This document shows, one piece after another, positions 17,850 through 26,133 of a stretch of DNA of 64,000 nt. The stretch lies in contig JAFEAQ010000022.1 in NCBI GenBank assembly GCA_018266295.1, forward strand, positions 149,179 through 213,178, read 5' to 3'. Below the pieces are notes generated by a model that did not search any database, was not told the DNA's origin, and saw only the letters and a program-made list of their open reading frames with translations. Every line of letters begins with the position of its first letter. The stretch's first letter is position 1. The stretch comes from Bdellovibrionales bacterium (GTDB taxonomy: Bacteria > Bdellovibrionota > Bdellovibrionia > Bdellovibrionales > Bdellovibrionaceae). Position numbers and translations under genes: made by a program.

Positions 17850-18390
17850 TCAACTCCGTTACCTCAAAACCCCAAGGATTCTTTTCGTTTCGATCGTTTT
17901 TTTTGAACTCTAAATTGACTTTTAAACGCACCTTTTGCTGATTCATGCGCGAATGTATGTTTATACCTAAGATTGCTTCAACCTTTCCTGGTTCGACTAA
18001 ATCTATACTTTCAATTTCCATCGTTTGGGATAGAGGCGTATTTTGAAGCTTCTGGTGCAGGTCCAACAGACGATCCTTGTTTCTCTGCCAAAGGTCGTCT
18101 GTCATAATCTCGGTAGCGCTGCCAATTTTATGTAAGAAGTTTTTTTCATCATATACATAATAGGAATCAAAGAATGCTTTTAAAAAGTTCTTCAATTCCG
18201 ATTGTATTAAGCGATCTTTGTTTTCAGTTATGATCCTTGCGCCCGCATCATCAATACCAATGAGAATCACTTTCTCGCTTTTCGTAAGGGCAATGACAGA
18301 AACCGAAAAAGCCCATATTGAAAGACTAACAACCAAGACCCAATGCTTAATTTGCTCTCTCAAGAGCTTACTTTTAAAAACTAAAGACAT
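17833..18390 (-). CDS. VirB8/TraE-like inner-membrane protein
   Basis: A 185-aa protein with a short cytoplasmic N-terminus, one membrane helix (about 17-35, HWVLVVSLSIWAFSVSVIAL) and a periplasmic alpha/beta domain ending in WGFEVTELSDA, as in TraE/VirB8 proteins. It would help assemble the channel at the inner membrane. It lies 3 bases after the VirB6-like gene. Confidence 0.65.
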   Translation of the reverse strand: MSLVFKSKLLREQIKHWVLVVSLSIWAFSVSVIALTKSEKVILIGIDDAGARIITENKDRLIQSELKNFLKAFFDSYYVYDEKNFLHKIGSATEIMTDDLWQRNKDRLLDLHQKLQNTPLSQTMEIESIDLVEPGKVEAILGINIHSRMNQQKVRLKVNLEFKKNDRNEKNPWGFEVTELSDAVI

Positions 18391-18393
18391 TCA

Positions 18394-19101
18394 TTACCCT
18401 ACAATTGAAATAACTTTTGAAATTGCCTGTGATGGCGATAGCGTTCTAAACAAGAGAACACAAAAGAGCGGCGAAAATAACTGCAGGACCTGGATTACAA
18501 GCCAGAACACAACTGAACTTACCGGAGAACTACTTAGATTGGGCCACAGCTCCCGTCCCAACAAACCTAAGAGATTCCAAAGAACCGGCCACATGCAAAG
18601 AGACAATAGGCTAGAAAAATAGGCCCCAATCCCTTGTGATATTCCTAACATTGTCGAGAAAAAAATCATTACAGGGGCTATTGCTAAAAGTAGAGAAATG
18701 AAGACTGTATATATCGACTGAGTGAATAGATTCATAAGAATGTCGCCAACTTTTCCAAAGACTTGAAATAAGACAATCTCGCTGAAAAGCTTCCTCATAA
18801 ACTCCTCGATTGAAGATTGAGCAGCCGTCATTGGCGCATACGATATACTCAGGGCAAGCCCCCCAGTTGCTAAAACAATTAGTTTCACGATAATTGGGTA
18901 TAAGTAGGTAATTCCGAAATATTTGACTGTATCTCCTATAACTTCGACATACTCATAGACATTGGCAATTCGGATCGAAAGAAAGCAAATTCTCATTACA
19001 AATATCAGTCCAACAAATGCGGATAAAATCACTGATACTTTTGAAAACAGTGTAAGTGCTGCCTGAAGCATAGTCTCATTCATAGGCGTCAACGGATTCA
19101 T
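18394..19101 (-). CDS. VirB6-like polytopic inner-membrane protein
   Basis: A 235-aa protein with about five or six hydrophobic segments (for example VSVILSAFVGLIFVMRICFL near 22-41 and LLLAIAPVMIFFSTMLG near 138-154) and a conserved-looking WPVLWNLLGLLGRELWP loop. Size, topology and position fit a VirB6/TraG-N-type channel subunit. The start forms an ATGA overlap with the preceding gene. Confidence 0.6.
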   Translation of the reverse strand: MNPLTPMNETMLQAALTLFSKVSVILSAFVGLIFVMRICFLSIRIANVYEYVEVIGDTVKYFGITYLYPIIVKLIVLATGGLALSISYAPMTAAQSSIEEFMRKLFSEIVLFQVFGKVGDILMNLFTQSIYTVFISLLLAIAPVMIFFSTMLGISQGIGAYFSSLLSLCMWPVLWNLLGLLGRELWPNLSSSPVSSVVFWLVIQVLQLFSPLFCVLLFRTLSPSQAISKVISIVG

Positions 19102-19718
19102 AGTCGATTCACCCTTAATCCATCGATCCTATTAACCTTTACCTCTCCGCGTTCTTGATCAACGATCTCTTGCATAAAGATATTTCTTCTTGCTTTTGCC
19201 TCTCGGTCTTCAAGATAAGACAGGAACTGAACTCGCCTTAACCCTTGGAGCTCTTCTAGAATCATAGAGTTGATACGAATCTCCTGAATAGTAGCTGCTT
19301 TTTCCCCTGCTTTTGGTCGAATACCCATTACTGCGGCAATTCGTTTTGATGCGGAAATCATGTTTCTTAGCGCCTTTATTTTTTCAGCAATAGTTGTTGC
19401 TCTTTTAAGGTCGTAATCAATTGCATTTCGCACATCATCGCGACTCCATCTAAGGTCTCGGGCTCTAGAATTTAAATCCTCAAGACGAGCAACTGCATTT
19501 CTAACCTCTCCATCACCTTCTGACTCAATACCGAGTTCTGATAGTAGGTCACCTAACGCAAAACCTAGATCCGCAGCCTCATCTGCTTTTTCAAGGCCCC
19601 CAACAATCCCAGAAACGGCTTGGGCCCCCATGGCAACAGTTGTTGGATCAAAAGAGAAACTCCTTTGGGAAAAAAAGAGCATGACCGTGAATAGGAAACC
19701 TAAATAGCGGCCAAACAT
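19098..19718 (-). CDS. VirB5/TrbJ-like exported helical protein
   Basis: A 206-aa protein with a signal peptide (to about residue 23, RSFSFDP) followed by long helices with heptad-like spacing. VirB5/TrbJ proteins have this layout and are minor pilus or periplasmic components. There is no diagnostic motif, so the assignment leans on the neighbours. It overlaps the VirB4 gene by 19 bases. Confidence 0.45.
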   Translation of the reverse strand: MFGRYLGFLFTVMLFFSQRSFSFDPTTVAMGAQAVSGIVGGLEKADEAADLGFALGDLLSELGIESEGDGEVRNAVARLEDLNSRARDLRWSRDDVRNAIDYDLKRATTIAEKIKALRNMISASKRIAAVMGIRPKAGEKAATIQEIRINSMILEELQGLRRVQFLSYLEDREAKARRNIFMQEIVDQERGEVKVNRIDGLRVNRL

Positions 19719-21880
19719 GCAACCGCCTCCCTAAGACTAAGTCCAGGGACAGCCTTCATTAAATCTATTAGCTTTTCTTTATCTACTCTTGAAGTCGTTA
19801 AGCGCCAGTACTCCTCGGGCGTTACTTTAATATTCAATTTTCTGGTGGTCTCGCTTGCTTGCAGCAGAACTTCGGAAAAAGAGCCTACAATTGATCTCAG
19901 CGATTTGATCTCGCCAATGTCTCGCTCTTTCAGATTGAAGCGCTCTTTAAATTGAGTTTCATCGCCATCGATAGAAAAAATGAATCTTTGCGGTGAGTTT
20001 TCAATGATACCAGTATCACCTCCAACAATGAAATCCGTTGAAAGTTGACTAATTAAAACAACAGCATGACCGTACTTTCGAACATTTGCCGTTGAAAATT
20101 TGAAAAAGTCGAAACAGGACTTGATGAAGAATGGAGTTTCATCACAGACAAGAACTAAACGCTGCCCATTTGAACGCAGCATTTCAATATTGAATTGCGC
20201 CAAGACAGCTGCGATCCCAGCTTGAGCAAACTCAGGATCTGCCGCTTGAAAAATTTGTGAAAAATTGTAGTATCGAAGTCTAGCAAGACTCTCTAAATTA
20301 CAATCGTTGGCATCCGTCAACTCAAAGGCTGATTCATAAACTCCCCCACGAACCCATCTTTTCAATAGTTCGCGCCGCGGAAAATCACTCGCAAAATTGT
20401 AAAAGTCATCGAGACTTGGGTCTGTCGGTTTTGAATCAACATAAAGCCTTACCGAATTTTCAATCTCGGCACGCAATCTTTTAGAAAGTGTCAATTCGCC
20501 CTGTTCTTGGATCAGAGAGGCAAGGAACTTAGACAGAATTCCCAGTTTGTCATTGTCCGAGGCAGATTCGATACTAAGTACTAGAAATGGATTGATACCA
20601 GAAGGTTTGTCCAAATTAAGTTGAAACTCCTGTCCTCCAAACAGTTCACACTCTTTTGAATGAGAGCCGCCGACATCTAACTTAATTATCGTTACTCTTG
20701 GATCTTGAAGCAAAGACGACGATAGTAGACCCGTTAAGACACTTTTTCCTTTCCCGCTAGTTCCAATAACCAATGTATTAAAAACATTAAATGCAGGATT
20801 AAAGAGATCGAAATGGTGGAGGGTTTGATCTTGGCGAAACAAGCTGAGAGCTCTCTCTTTGCTAATGATCCCATTTGTAGTCTCTCCCTTTGACCAAATT
20901 GGCAGAAAGTTCGATAAAGCCTGATCTCCTTCTATCAAAGTAACATGCTGCTCAGAACCAGGTAACGCCGCCACTAAACTTTGAGCAACACCAAAAGTCT
21001 CAATTACGCAGTCTGAAAAGAGAGACATCTCAGAAATGATTTCTGACAATGCCGACGAGAGTTCCGTCTGGCTTGGGCGTTCGACCACGACTAAGATTTC
21101 TATTTCAAAAAACTGCGTTCCAGACTGAAAATTTTTGACGATTAAATCCTCGGTAGAGTCCCCTTGAAGTTGAGATGTAATATCTTTTCCGGACTTCGTT
21201 TGTTTCAATCTCCTTGCTAAAAGCAATTTCGCTTTCGCTTCATCCATCTTTCGAAACGAGACATTTACAAAAGAAGGAGCACTAATCTTGTCTAGAACAT
21301 AGCCCCAGTCATATTCAGAAAAGGGCTCTAATGGTTGTTTTAATAGACGTATGACGCCAATACTCTTTGTACCAGTTTCAACAGATCTTTCGGTTCTGAC
21401 CCAAGTAGAATGTTCTCGATCAAACAGCTTAAATACATCGTCATTAGAGAGGGTTTCTAACCTAAAACCGAATTGTTCAAAGAGCGCCTTAGCTTGAAGG
21501 AGCGCTCTAAATTGCGCTGGATCTGTAGTCTTCTTGTCTTGGAAAATAGTATTCTTAATTTCCGCCAAAGCTTTAAAGCCGCCGGTAAAATCGAAGTATA
21601 GAAAAATATTTTTTCTTTTAAATCCTAGGCTATTGACCGCGGCAGATCGAGGATACTCAGTTTCTAAATCTTTACATTGAAGAGGCTCCATTTTTATTCG
21701 TCCAAGAATTCTTGGATCGATCTGCCTCAACACCTGGACCAAGCGTATTCCAAAATCCTCAGAGTCTTGGGTTTCAATATCACAAGATCCAATTTTAAAT
21801 CCCACTCCGCAAATGCCGTCTGTAGTGATCCAAATATTTAACCCTTGATATTCTTCAATATGTGAAAGAACTGGCAGCAT
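19700..21880 (-). CDS. virB4: VirB4/TraC-type secretion ATPase
   Basis: A 726-aa protein with Walker A GTSGKGKS (373-380) and a Walker B-like LVLVCDETPF (acidic pair at 580-581), plus the VirB4 feature GGSHSKECELFGGQEFQLNL after the P-loop. It energises pilus assembly and substrate transfer at the inner membrane. The N-terminal 350 residues are the usual divergent VirB4 N-domain. Length is slightly short of IncF TraC. It is the largest gene of the operon, and all motifs are intact. Confidence 0.88.
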   Translation of the reverse strand: MLPVLSHIEEYQGLNIWITTDGICGVGFKIGSCDIETQDSEDFGIRLVQVLRQIDPRILGRIKMEPLQCKDLETEYPRSAAVNSLGFKRKNIFLYFDFTGGFKALAEIKNTIFQDKKTTDPAQFRALLQAKALFEQFGFRLETLSNDDVFKLFDREHSTWVRTERSVETGTKSIGVIRLLKQPLEPFSEYDWGYVLDKISAPSFVNVSFRKMDEAKAKLLLARRLKQTKSGKDITSQLQGDSTEDLIVKNFQSGTQFFEIEILVVVERPSQTELSSALSEIISEMSLFSDCVIETFGVAQSLVAALPGSEQHVTLIEGDQALSNFLPIWSKGETTNGIISKERALSLFRQDQTLHHFDLFNPAFNVFNTLVIGTSGKGKSVLTGLLSSSLLQDPRVTIIKLDVGGSHSKECELFGGQEFQLNLDKPSGINPFLVLSIESASDNDKLGILSKFLASLIQEQGELTLSKRLRAEIENSVRLYVDSKPTDPSLDDFYNFASDFPRRELLKRWVRGGVYESAFELTDANDCNLESLARLRYYNFSQIFQAADPEFAQAGIAAVLAQFNIEMLRSNGQRLVLVCDETPFFIKSCFDFFKFSTANVRKYGHAVVLISQLSTDFIVGGDTGIIENSPQRFIFSIDGDETQFKERFNLKERDIGEIKSLRSIVGSFSEVLLQASETTRKLNIKVTPEEYWRLTTSRVDKEKLIDLMKAVPGLSLREAVACLAAI

Positions 21881-21888
21881 TGCTCCCC

Positions 21889-22140
21889 CTAGTTAAGAGT
21901 CTTTGACCCCAATTTAGACTTTAAAAAGTCACGAATTGTTTTTGGTCGTGATTTTAGTCGAATACGTAGGAGAATTAGGAAAGCCGCGCCCGCAATTAGA
22001 AAAGCCAATAGCTCGAGTCCAAATGGACGAAGTACCGCGTGGGAAATTATTAAAACATACCCTAGCGCTCCTAAGTCCCAAACGGAAAGCCCTAACCATC
22101 CCGGACGCTCATTCAGCAGGCGGGCCCCCTTAGTCTTCAT
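21889..22140 (-). CDS. VirB3/TraL-like membrane protein
   Basis: An 83-aa protein with two adjacent hydrophobic segments (about 18-35 and 42-58) and a basic C-terminus. Position between the pilin-like and VirB4 genes is that of VirB3/TraL. Its ATG overlaps the pilin stop by four bases. Confidence 0.6.
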   Translation of the reverse strand: MKTKGARLLNERPGWLGLSVWDLGALGYVLIISHAVLRPFGLELLAFLIAGAAFLILLRIRLKSRPKTIRDFLKSKLGSKTLN

Positions 22141-22427
22141 ACACTGGCTCCAAAAATACGCCCAAGTAAACTGATCATAGCAGGTGCTCCAAGCACCGCT
22201 GCCGCACCGATGAGGCCACTAAAAAGGACCATTCGACCGATATGTGCAATTCCCAGGGCATACAGAATGCCGCCAATCGTAATTCCAATGCTAATTGCGG
22301 CGACTCCAATACGATTAAACATGGTTTGCGCACTTTGAGCCGCATCAACTAAGTCTCTTGCTAAAGCGATATCAGAGAAGCTCAGACACGCTAAACCAAC
22401 AACCAGATAAATCATTAAATATTTCAT
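22137..22427 (-). CDS. VirB2/TrbC-like pilin
   Basis: A 96-aa protein: signal peptide ending at ALA, then two hydrophobic helices (IGVAAISIGITIGGILYALG and MVLFSGLIGAAAVLGAPAMI) separated by a short polar loop, the layout of VirB2/TrbC major pilins. It would polymerise into the conjugative pilus. It lies just before the VirB3-like gene. Confidence 0.75.
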   Translation of the reverse strand: MKYLMIYLVVGLACLSFSDIALARDLVDAAQSAQTMFNRIGVAAISIGITIGGILYALGIAHIGRMVLFSGLIGAAAVLGAPAMISLLGRIFGASV

Positions 22428-22438
22428 TTTAGTTTCTC

Positions 22439-22942
22439 CTATTTTGAACTTGGTATAAGTGATGGAGGCGTTAGCTCCATAATTTTGTCTTGGTGAATGA
22501 GGCGATTGTCACCGTCTTCAATCCATTGATTAATTTCATATACTCGCCACTCACCTGGATTGATCATTGACTTGTACTTATTTGGAACTTTAGCCCCGAA
22601 AGTTGCCGGAGTCTGCGTGGCAAGTCGGGGCTCTCCAATCTGATCCAACTGAGTCTTCATTACTCGAATCTCCTCTCGAAGTTTTTCAGCCTCTTTATCT
22701 GGATCGTTTAGGTAGAGAGTTATGGCTCCCGCAACTGCTGCAGCCATTCCCCCATACATAGTTGAATAAGTCGTTTTATAGTCCTCTTTCTGCTGACCCA
22801 AAACTACACCTGTAGCACCAGCGATCAGCATGTTTTGAAAGACTCTTTCCTTTGTTGTGTGGGCACATCCCGTTGTCAGAGCAATGATCAAAATTCCAAA
22901 ATTACTACTTACTCTCACTAGGTTTTTTTTACTGGCAGACAT
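22439..22942 (-). CDS. Lipoprotein of the transfer operon
   Basis: A 167-aa lipoprotein with lipobox LTTGC (Cys 26), a Gly/Ala-rich hydrophobic hairpin (IAGATGVVLG and GGMAAAVAGAITLYL) and a coiled segment (DKEAEKLREEIRVMKTQL). It may be the TraV/VirB7 counterpart that tethers the outer-membrane core. ATG 22942 follows GGAGCAGG and is preferred over an upstream frame to 23026 that would overlap the previous gene by 98 bases; the chosen start overlaps it by 14. Confidence 0.6.
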   Translation of the reverse strand: MSASKKNLVRVSSNFGILIIALTTGCAHTTKERVFQNMLIAGATGVVLGQQKEDYKTTYSTMYGGMAAAVAGAITLYLNDPDKEAEKLREEIRVMKTQLDQIGEPRLATQTPATFGAKVPNKYKSMINPGEWRVYEINQWIEDGDNRLIHQDKIMELTPPSLIPSSK

Positions 22943-23894
22943 ATTCCTGCTCCGATGACATTTTGAGACACACTTGTCCCTTGCCACCGGCTTGGCCATC
23001 CACCCCTTCTGGATAATCACGATCACAAGGAGGATTGACTACCTCGTTGGCCGGACCCATTGGTACCGATCCTCGGACGCCGGCCGGACCTAATTTTCCT
23101 TCTTGATTCAAAAAGCTAATATTTAAACTTTTGCCATCGGAAAAATTCACATTCAGATTTCCGGCGTTGCCACCATTGCCTCCGTTGGCACCCGCACATC
23201 CCGGATGTCGTCCGGGAAATGTAATAGCACCATTACGCCCATGACCGCCCTGCTCGCCTCGAAGAATGACCTGCAGGCTTCCTTTCGCCTTTTGCGAAAG
23301 AATATTAATTGTCCCGCCGGATCTGCCGTTTTTGTCCCAGAATGCTTGTGTTCCTTCTGGAAAATTTTGAACTAATCCGCCATCTGAAATGAACTCTTTA
23401 GTAACAATCGTCAGATTCTTATCCAACGTAGTTACGACTGCTTTATTTGTAAGAAAAACTCTGGCAGCTTCAATCTTTTGATGGTTCGCTAACTCTACCG
23501 GACCATCCCATAAAATATCCGTCGGAATTTTTACGAAAACCGGAATCGACGACGATACACGTCCATCGTCCGTCAATTGTTCTACGAGATAAGAAAGTTC
23601 CGATCCTCCGGACACCTGAGCATGTACAAACTTTTTGTCCGAACCGGACACTACACCAAGAATTTTCGATTGTTCCGATACTCGGACAGTACCCTGAGCG
23701 TCCGGCCAAGATAAATCCACTTCGTAAGAATTTGGTTGATCCGAACCAACAATCTCTACCGCGATTTGGTCCGTCGACAATTGTTGAATCCGTGGATCAA
23801 TGGCCGGCTTTTCTTTTTTTAATTCGTTAGTACATCCGGACAATCCAAAATTTGACAATAGCAGGCCCGCGAGGAGCCATTGAGCTTTTTGCAT
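22929..23894 (-). CDS. Gly-rich (collagen-like) lipoprotein, first gene of the transfer operon
   Basis: A 321-aa lipoprotein with lipobox LSGC (Cys 21). Residues 25-200 are beta-rich. Residues 205-310 are glycine-rich with collagen-like stretches (GEQGGHGRNG, GANGGNGGNAGN, GKLGPAGVRG, GVDGQAGGKG) and several Cys. It probably sits on the surface and could act in mating contact or surface exclusion; that is inference. Codons are rich in TCG, CCG, ACG and TCC, unlike neighbouring genes. The start codon and RBS can pair with an upstream element (23957-23966). Confidence 0.65.
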   Translation of the reverse strand: MQKAQWLLAGLLLSNFGLSGCTNELKKEKPAIDPRIQQLSTDQIAVEIVGSDQPNSYEVDLSWPDAQGTVRVSEQSKILGVVSGSDKKFVHAQVSGGSELSYLVEQLTDDGRVSSSIPVFVKIPTDILWDGPVELANHQKIEAARVFLTNKAVVTTLDKNLTIVTKEFISDGGLVQNFPEGTQAFWDKNGRSGGTINILSQKAKGSLQVILRGEQGGHGRNGAITFPGRHPGCAGANGGNGGNAGNLNVNFSDGKSLNISFLNQEGKLGPAGVRGSVPMGPANEVVNPPCDRDYPEGVDGQAGGKGQVCLKMSSEQEYVCQ

Positions 23895-23966
23895 AGCATC
23901 TCCCTTAAATAAGTTTTCAAAATGTGTCCGAAAATCGGACCACCCTCTTGAAATTTGGAGATGCTA
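23894..23966 (-). promoter_or_regulatory. Leader hairpin that can mask RBS and start codon of the transfer operon
   Basis: In the minus-strand transcript, UAGCAUCUCC (23966-23957) is the exact complement of GGAGAUGCUA (23903-23894), which contains the ribosome-binding site and reaches the AUG. A further GCA/UGC pairs beyond a 2-base bulge. Within the loop are UUUCAA/UUGAAA and a perfect GUCCGA-UUU-UCGGAC hairpin (23940-23926). The 3' side of a longer-range helix, CCACCCTC (24044-24037) with GAGGGTGG (23947-23940), interleaves with it. This looks like translational control. Confidence 0.5.
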
Positions 23967-24013
23967 CGTGCTAAATCTTGAATGCATTTATCCGGTGCAC
24001 GCTCATCCTCACT

Positions 24014-24029
24014 TGTGATTACAGTCACA
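24014..24029. promoter_or_regulatory. CRP-type palindrome TGTGA-N6-TCACA
   Basis: TGTGATTACAGTCACA has perfect TGTGA and TCACA half-sites with 6-bp spacing, the consensus of the CRP family. It lies 120 bp upstream of the transfer operon start (minus) and 195 bp upstream of the XRE gene (plus). It could equally be read as an RNA hairpin in the minus-strand leader. Confidence 0.4.
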
Positions 24030-24129
24030 TTTTCCCGAGGGTGGGCTTTTTTCGTTTCTGGGCCTAGAAATACTCAGCGTTAGTTTTTAAGTAAAGCTTT
24101 ATTTCATAATAAATACATATAGTTACGCC

Positions 24130-24180
24130 ATACGTATTCATGAAAAATCATAATTATTTATAGAATTCTATGTTTTTATC
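24130..24180. promoter_or_regulatory. Palindromes upstream of the XRE regulator
   Basis: Three short palindromes lie within 51 bp: ATACGTAT (24130-24137), ATGA-N4-TCAT (24140-24151) and TAGAATTCTA (24171-24180). They precede the XRE gene at 24224 and may be operators for it. The sequence is very AT-rich, so chance palindromes are possible. Confidence 0.3.
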
Positions 24181-24223
24181 TTGAAACTTATGTGCTTAAA
24201 AAGTACTCATTAAACCAAATTTT

Positions 24224-24616
24224 ATGAGAAAGAAACTCAGCCTCGCCGAAAAAATCGCACTCCTCGCAAAACACTCTGGTGTGAGCCAGTCTGCCATTGC
24301 CGATCAAGTAGGAGTACCTGCAAGTCACGTGAATCATTTCTTCCGTGGCAAAGGCGACGTTCGCTCTGAACTCTTCATTGAAATTCTAAAGACACTCAAC
24401 ATTGACATCGAAGCACTGATCAACAAAGAAGTTGCTCGTATGAATGATTTAGATCTCGAAGAAAAACAAAATGCAGGCGAAGTTTTCGAGAGGCTTGTGA
24501 AGTCTTTCGATAAAACTGATAGAGAAGCAATCGTTCAGTATATTGACGGCTTCGCTGTAGCCCAGTTGGGTTCTAAAGCTAAGAAACAAACGAAAGTATT
24601 AAAAGAGTTAATTTAA
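24224..24616 (+). CDS. XRE-family transcriptional regulator
   Basis: A 130-aa protein with an N-terminal XRE helix-turn-helix (about 8-60, HSGVSQSAIADQVGVPASHV) and a helical C-terminal dimerisation part. It faces away from the transfer operon across a 329-bp region with palindromes and a CRP-type site, so it is a good candidate for the element's transfer repressor. The next plus-strand gene follows its stop immediately. Confidence 0.7.
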   Translation: MRKKLSLAEKIALLAKHSGVSQSAIADQVGVPASHVNHFFRGKGDVRSELFIEILKTLNIDIEALINKEVARMNDLDLEEKQNAGEVFERLVKSFDKTDREAIVQYIDGFAVAQLGSKAKKQTKVLKELI

Positions 24617-25159
24617 TTGGGGGGATCTTTGGAAATACAGACGCAAGCCATCGCCTCAGATGAATCTCTGAAGGTGAAGTTTAGGAAGGACTACAAATTC
24701 CTACGCTTTTATCTTCTGCCATTTTTAAAAGACTTTTCAGCTGACGTGCGCTGGATGGCTGAGAAAATTGGCACAAATGTCGAGCAAGCTTTTGAATATC
24801 AAGATTTGCTTATCGCTTCGGAATATTGGGTGCGTCATCCAAATGGCGGCATCTCTGTAAAAGAAAATTACCCAAGATTCAGAAAGAATTTCGACGATTT
24901 TTTGAATACGGCAGAGTTCATGACTCTCAATGCAAATATTAGCACGAGAATAACTGACGACGGACAATGCTGGTACGAGACATTTACGATTCCCACTACA
25001 AAAGAGCTTGAAACGGAATTCATTGGAAAATTAGACTCTCTTTTGAAGGAATTCAGAGAAAAGTCTGAGAAAACACCTGGCGACACGATTGTTTCTTGGT
25101 CTCAGATTTACACTCATGCCCTGAACGGCACGAACGCCAACAAGGAGGTACAACAATGA
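24617..25159 (+). CDS. DUF4423/TIGR02147-like protein
   Basis: A 180-aa protein resembling the C-terminal winged-helix part of DUF4423 (TIGR02147) proteins, which are numerous in Bdellovibrio-type genomes: FLKDFSADVRWMAEKIGTNVEQAFEYQDLLIASEYW, then an FTIP-like strand near residue 120. It lacks the usual N-terminal HTH; the preceding gene could supply it. Start codon is TTG at 24617 (directly after the upstream stop) or TTG 24629. It overlaps the next gene by four bases. Confidence 0.5.
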   Translation: MGGSLEIQTQAIASDESLKVKFRKDYKFLRFYLLPFLKDFSADVRWMAEKIGTNVEQAFEYQDLLIASEYWVRHPNGGISVKENYPRFRKNFDDFLNTAEFMTLNANISTRITDDGQCWYETFTIPTTKELETEFIGKLDSLLKEFREKSEKTPGDTIVSWSQIYTHALNGTNANKEVQQ

Positions 25160-25443
25160 AATTCACCCTAGCAATCCTTACTGTATTAGTTCCGTTCTTC
25201 GTCCATGCTGGCGGCGGTGGTGGTCTTCGTCCGGGAATGGAATCTGGTATGGTCCGTCCGGAAATCGTATATCACTTAGGCGAGTCTAACGGCGTAACGT
25301 CCTTTGCTTTTGGACAGCTCGATAACAATGAGTGGAAAATCCAAAACATCACATTACCGACGAGTGAAATTGAGCTTGATTACAATACAAAACAAGCACT
25401 TCAGGTTTCTAAGAAGTTAAAAAATTGGGCTGAGGTAAAATAA
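25156..25443 (+). CDS. Small exported protein
   Basis: A 95-aa protein with a clear signal peptide (KFTLAILTVLVPFFVHA) and a Gly-rich start of the mature part (GGGGGLRPG). There is no known domain. ATG 25156 follows AAGGAGG and overlaps the previous stop codon as ATGA; a frame back to 25096 is open but has no such site. Tight coupling to the DUF4423-like gene is a recurring arrangement in these bacteria. Confidence 0.6.
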   Translation: MKFTLAILTVLVPFFVHAGGGGGLRPGMESGMVRPEIVYHLGESNGVTSFAFGQLDNNEWKIQNITLPTSEIELDYNTKQALQVSKKLKNWAEVK

Positions 25444-26118
25444 ATGATTCAATTACCAGGCCGAGTTAAATCGGTTAAGCCGACATTTCAAGCTGATTCA
25501 TTTACTTGTCCGCATTGTGGTGTCTTCTCTCAGATGACCTGGTCAGAAACTCAAGCAAATGGCTCTAACAACTCCGAGAGAATTTGCCTTTCTAAGTGCG
25601 AAAGCTGTGATAGATTCGCAATTTGGACAGCATTTTTAACATATAATAGTGATAGAAGAGCAAACTGGAATGCAACATTGGTGCACCCAAGAAGTGCAAA
25701 ACATCAACCACACGATCAACTTCCAGCCGACGTTAAAAGAGATTTCGAGGAAGCTGCCAACGTACTGTCATTTTCTCCAAAGGCTTCTGCAGCACTTCTT
25801 CGATTAGCTGTTCAAAAATTAATCCCGCATGCCGGTGAGACAAATTCAAATTTAAATGAAGCAATTAAATCTTTAGTTTCTAAGGGCCTTTCGCCACAAA
25901 TTCAACAGGCTCTAGATATTGTTAGAATTACCGGAAACAATGCAGTTCACCCTGGTCAAATGGACGAAAAAGACATTTCTGAAATTGCAGACGCGTTGTT
26001 TGAAATCATTAATTTGATTTGTGAAGAATTCATTGCCAAGCCCGAGCGAATTAAGAGCCTTTATGAACGGCTGCCAAGTGAATCTCTAAAGCAAATTAAG
26101 CGAAGAGATGCGAATTAG
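25444..26118 (+). CDS. DUF4145 domain protein
   Basis: A 224-aa protein with an N-terminal two-Cys-pair zinc ribbon (CPHCG ... CESCD) and a C-terminal DUF4145 helical region: DFEEAANVLSFSPKASAALLRLAVQKL, then RITGNNAVHPG near residue 160. DUF4145 proteins are frequent in defence islands and beside restriction genes; their action is not known. It starts one base after the previous stop codon, so it belongs to the same operon. Confidence 0.75.
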   Translation: MIQLPGRVKSVKPTFQADSFTCPHCGVFSQMTWSETQANGSNNSERICLSKCESCDRFAIWTAFLTYNSDRRANWNATLVHPRSAKHQPHDQLPADVKRDFEEAANVLSFSPKASAALLRLAVQKLIPHAGETNSNLNEAIKSLVSKGLSPQIQQALDIVRITGNNAVHPGQMDEKDISEIADALFEIINLICEEFIAKPERIKSLYERLPSESLKQIKRRDAN

Positions 26119-26133
26119 GCATTAGTAGGCCAA

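Noticed and set aside
23819..24028. 69-aa minus-strand frame in the transfer-operon leader
   Set aside because: It starts at GTG, overlaps the first transfer gene by 76 bases out of frame and has no clear RBS; the stretch is better explained by pairing elements. A leader peptide cannot be excluded.
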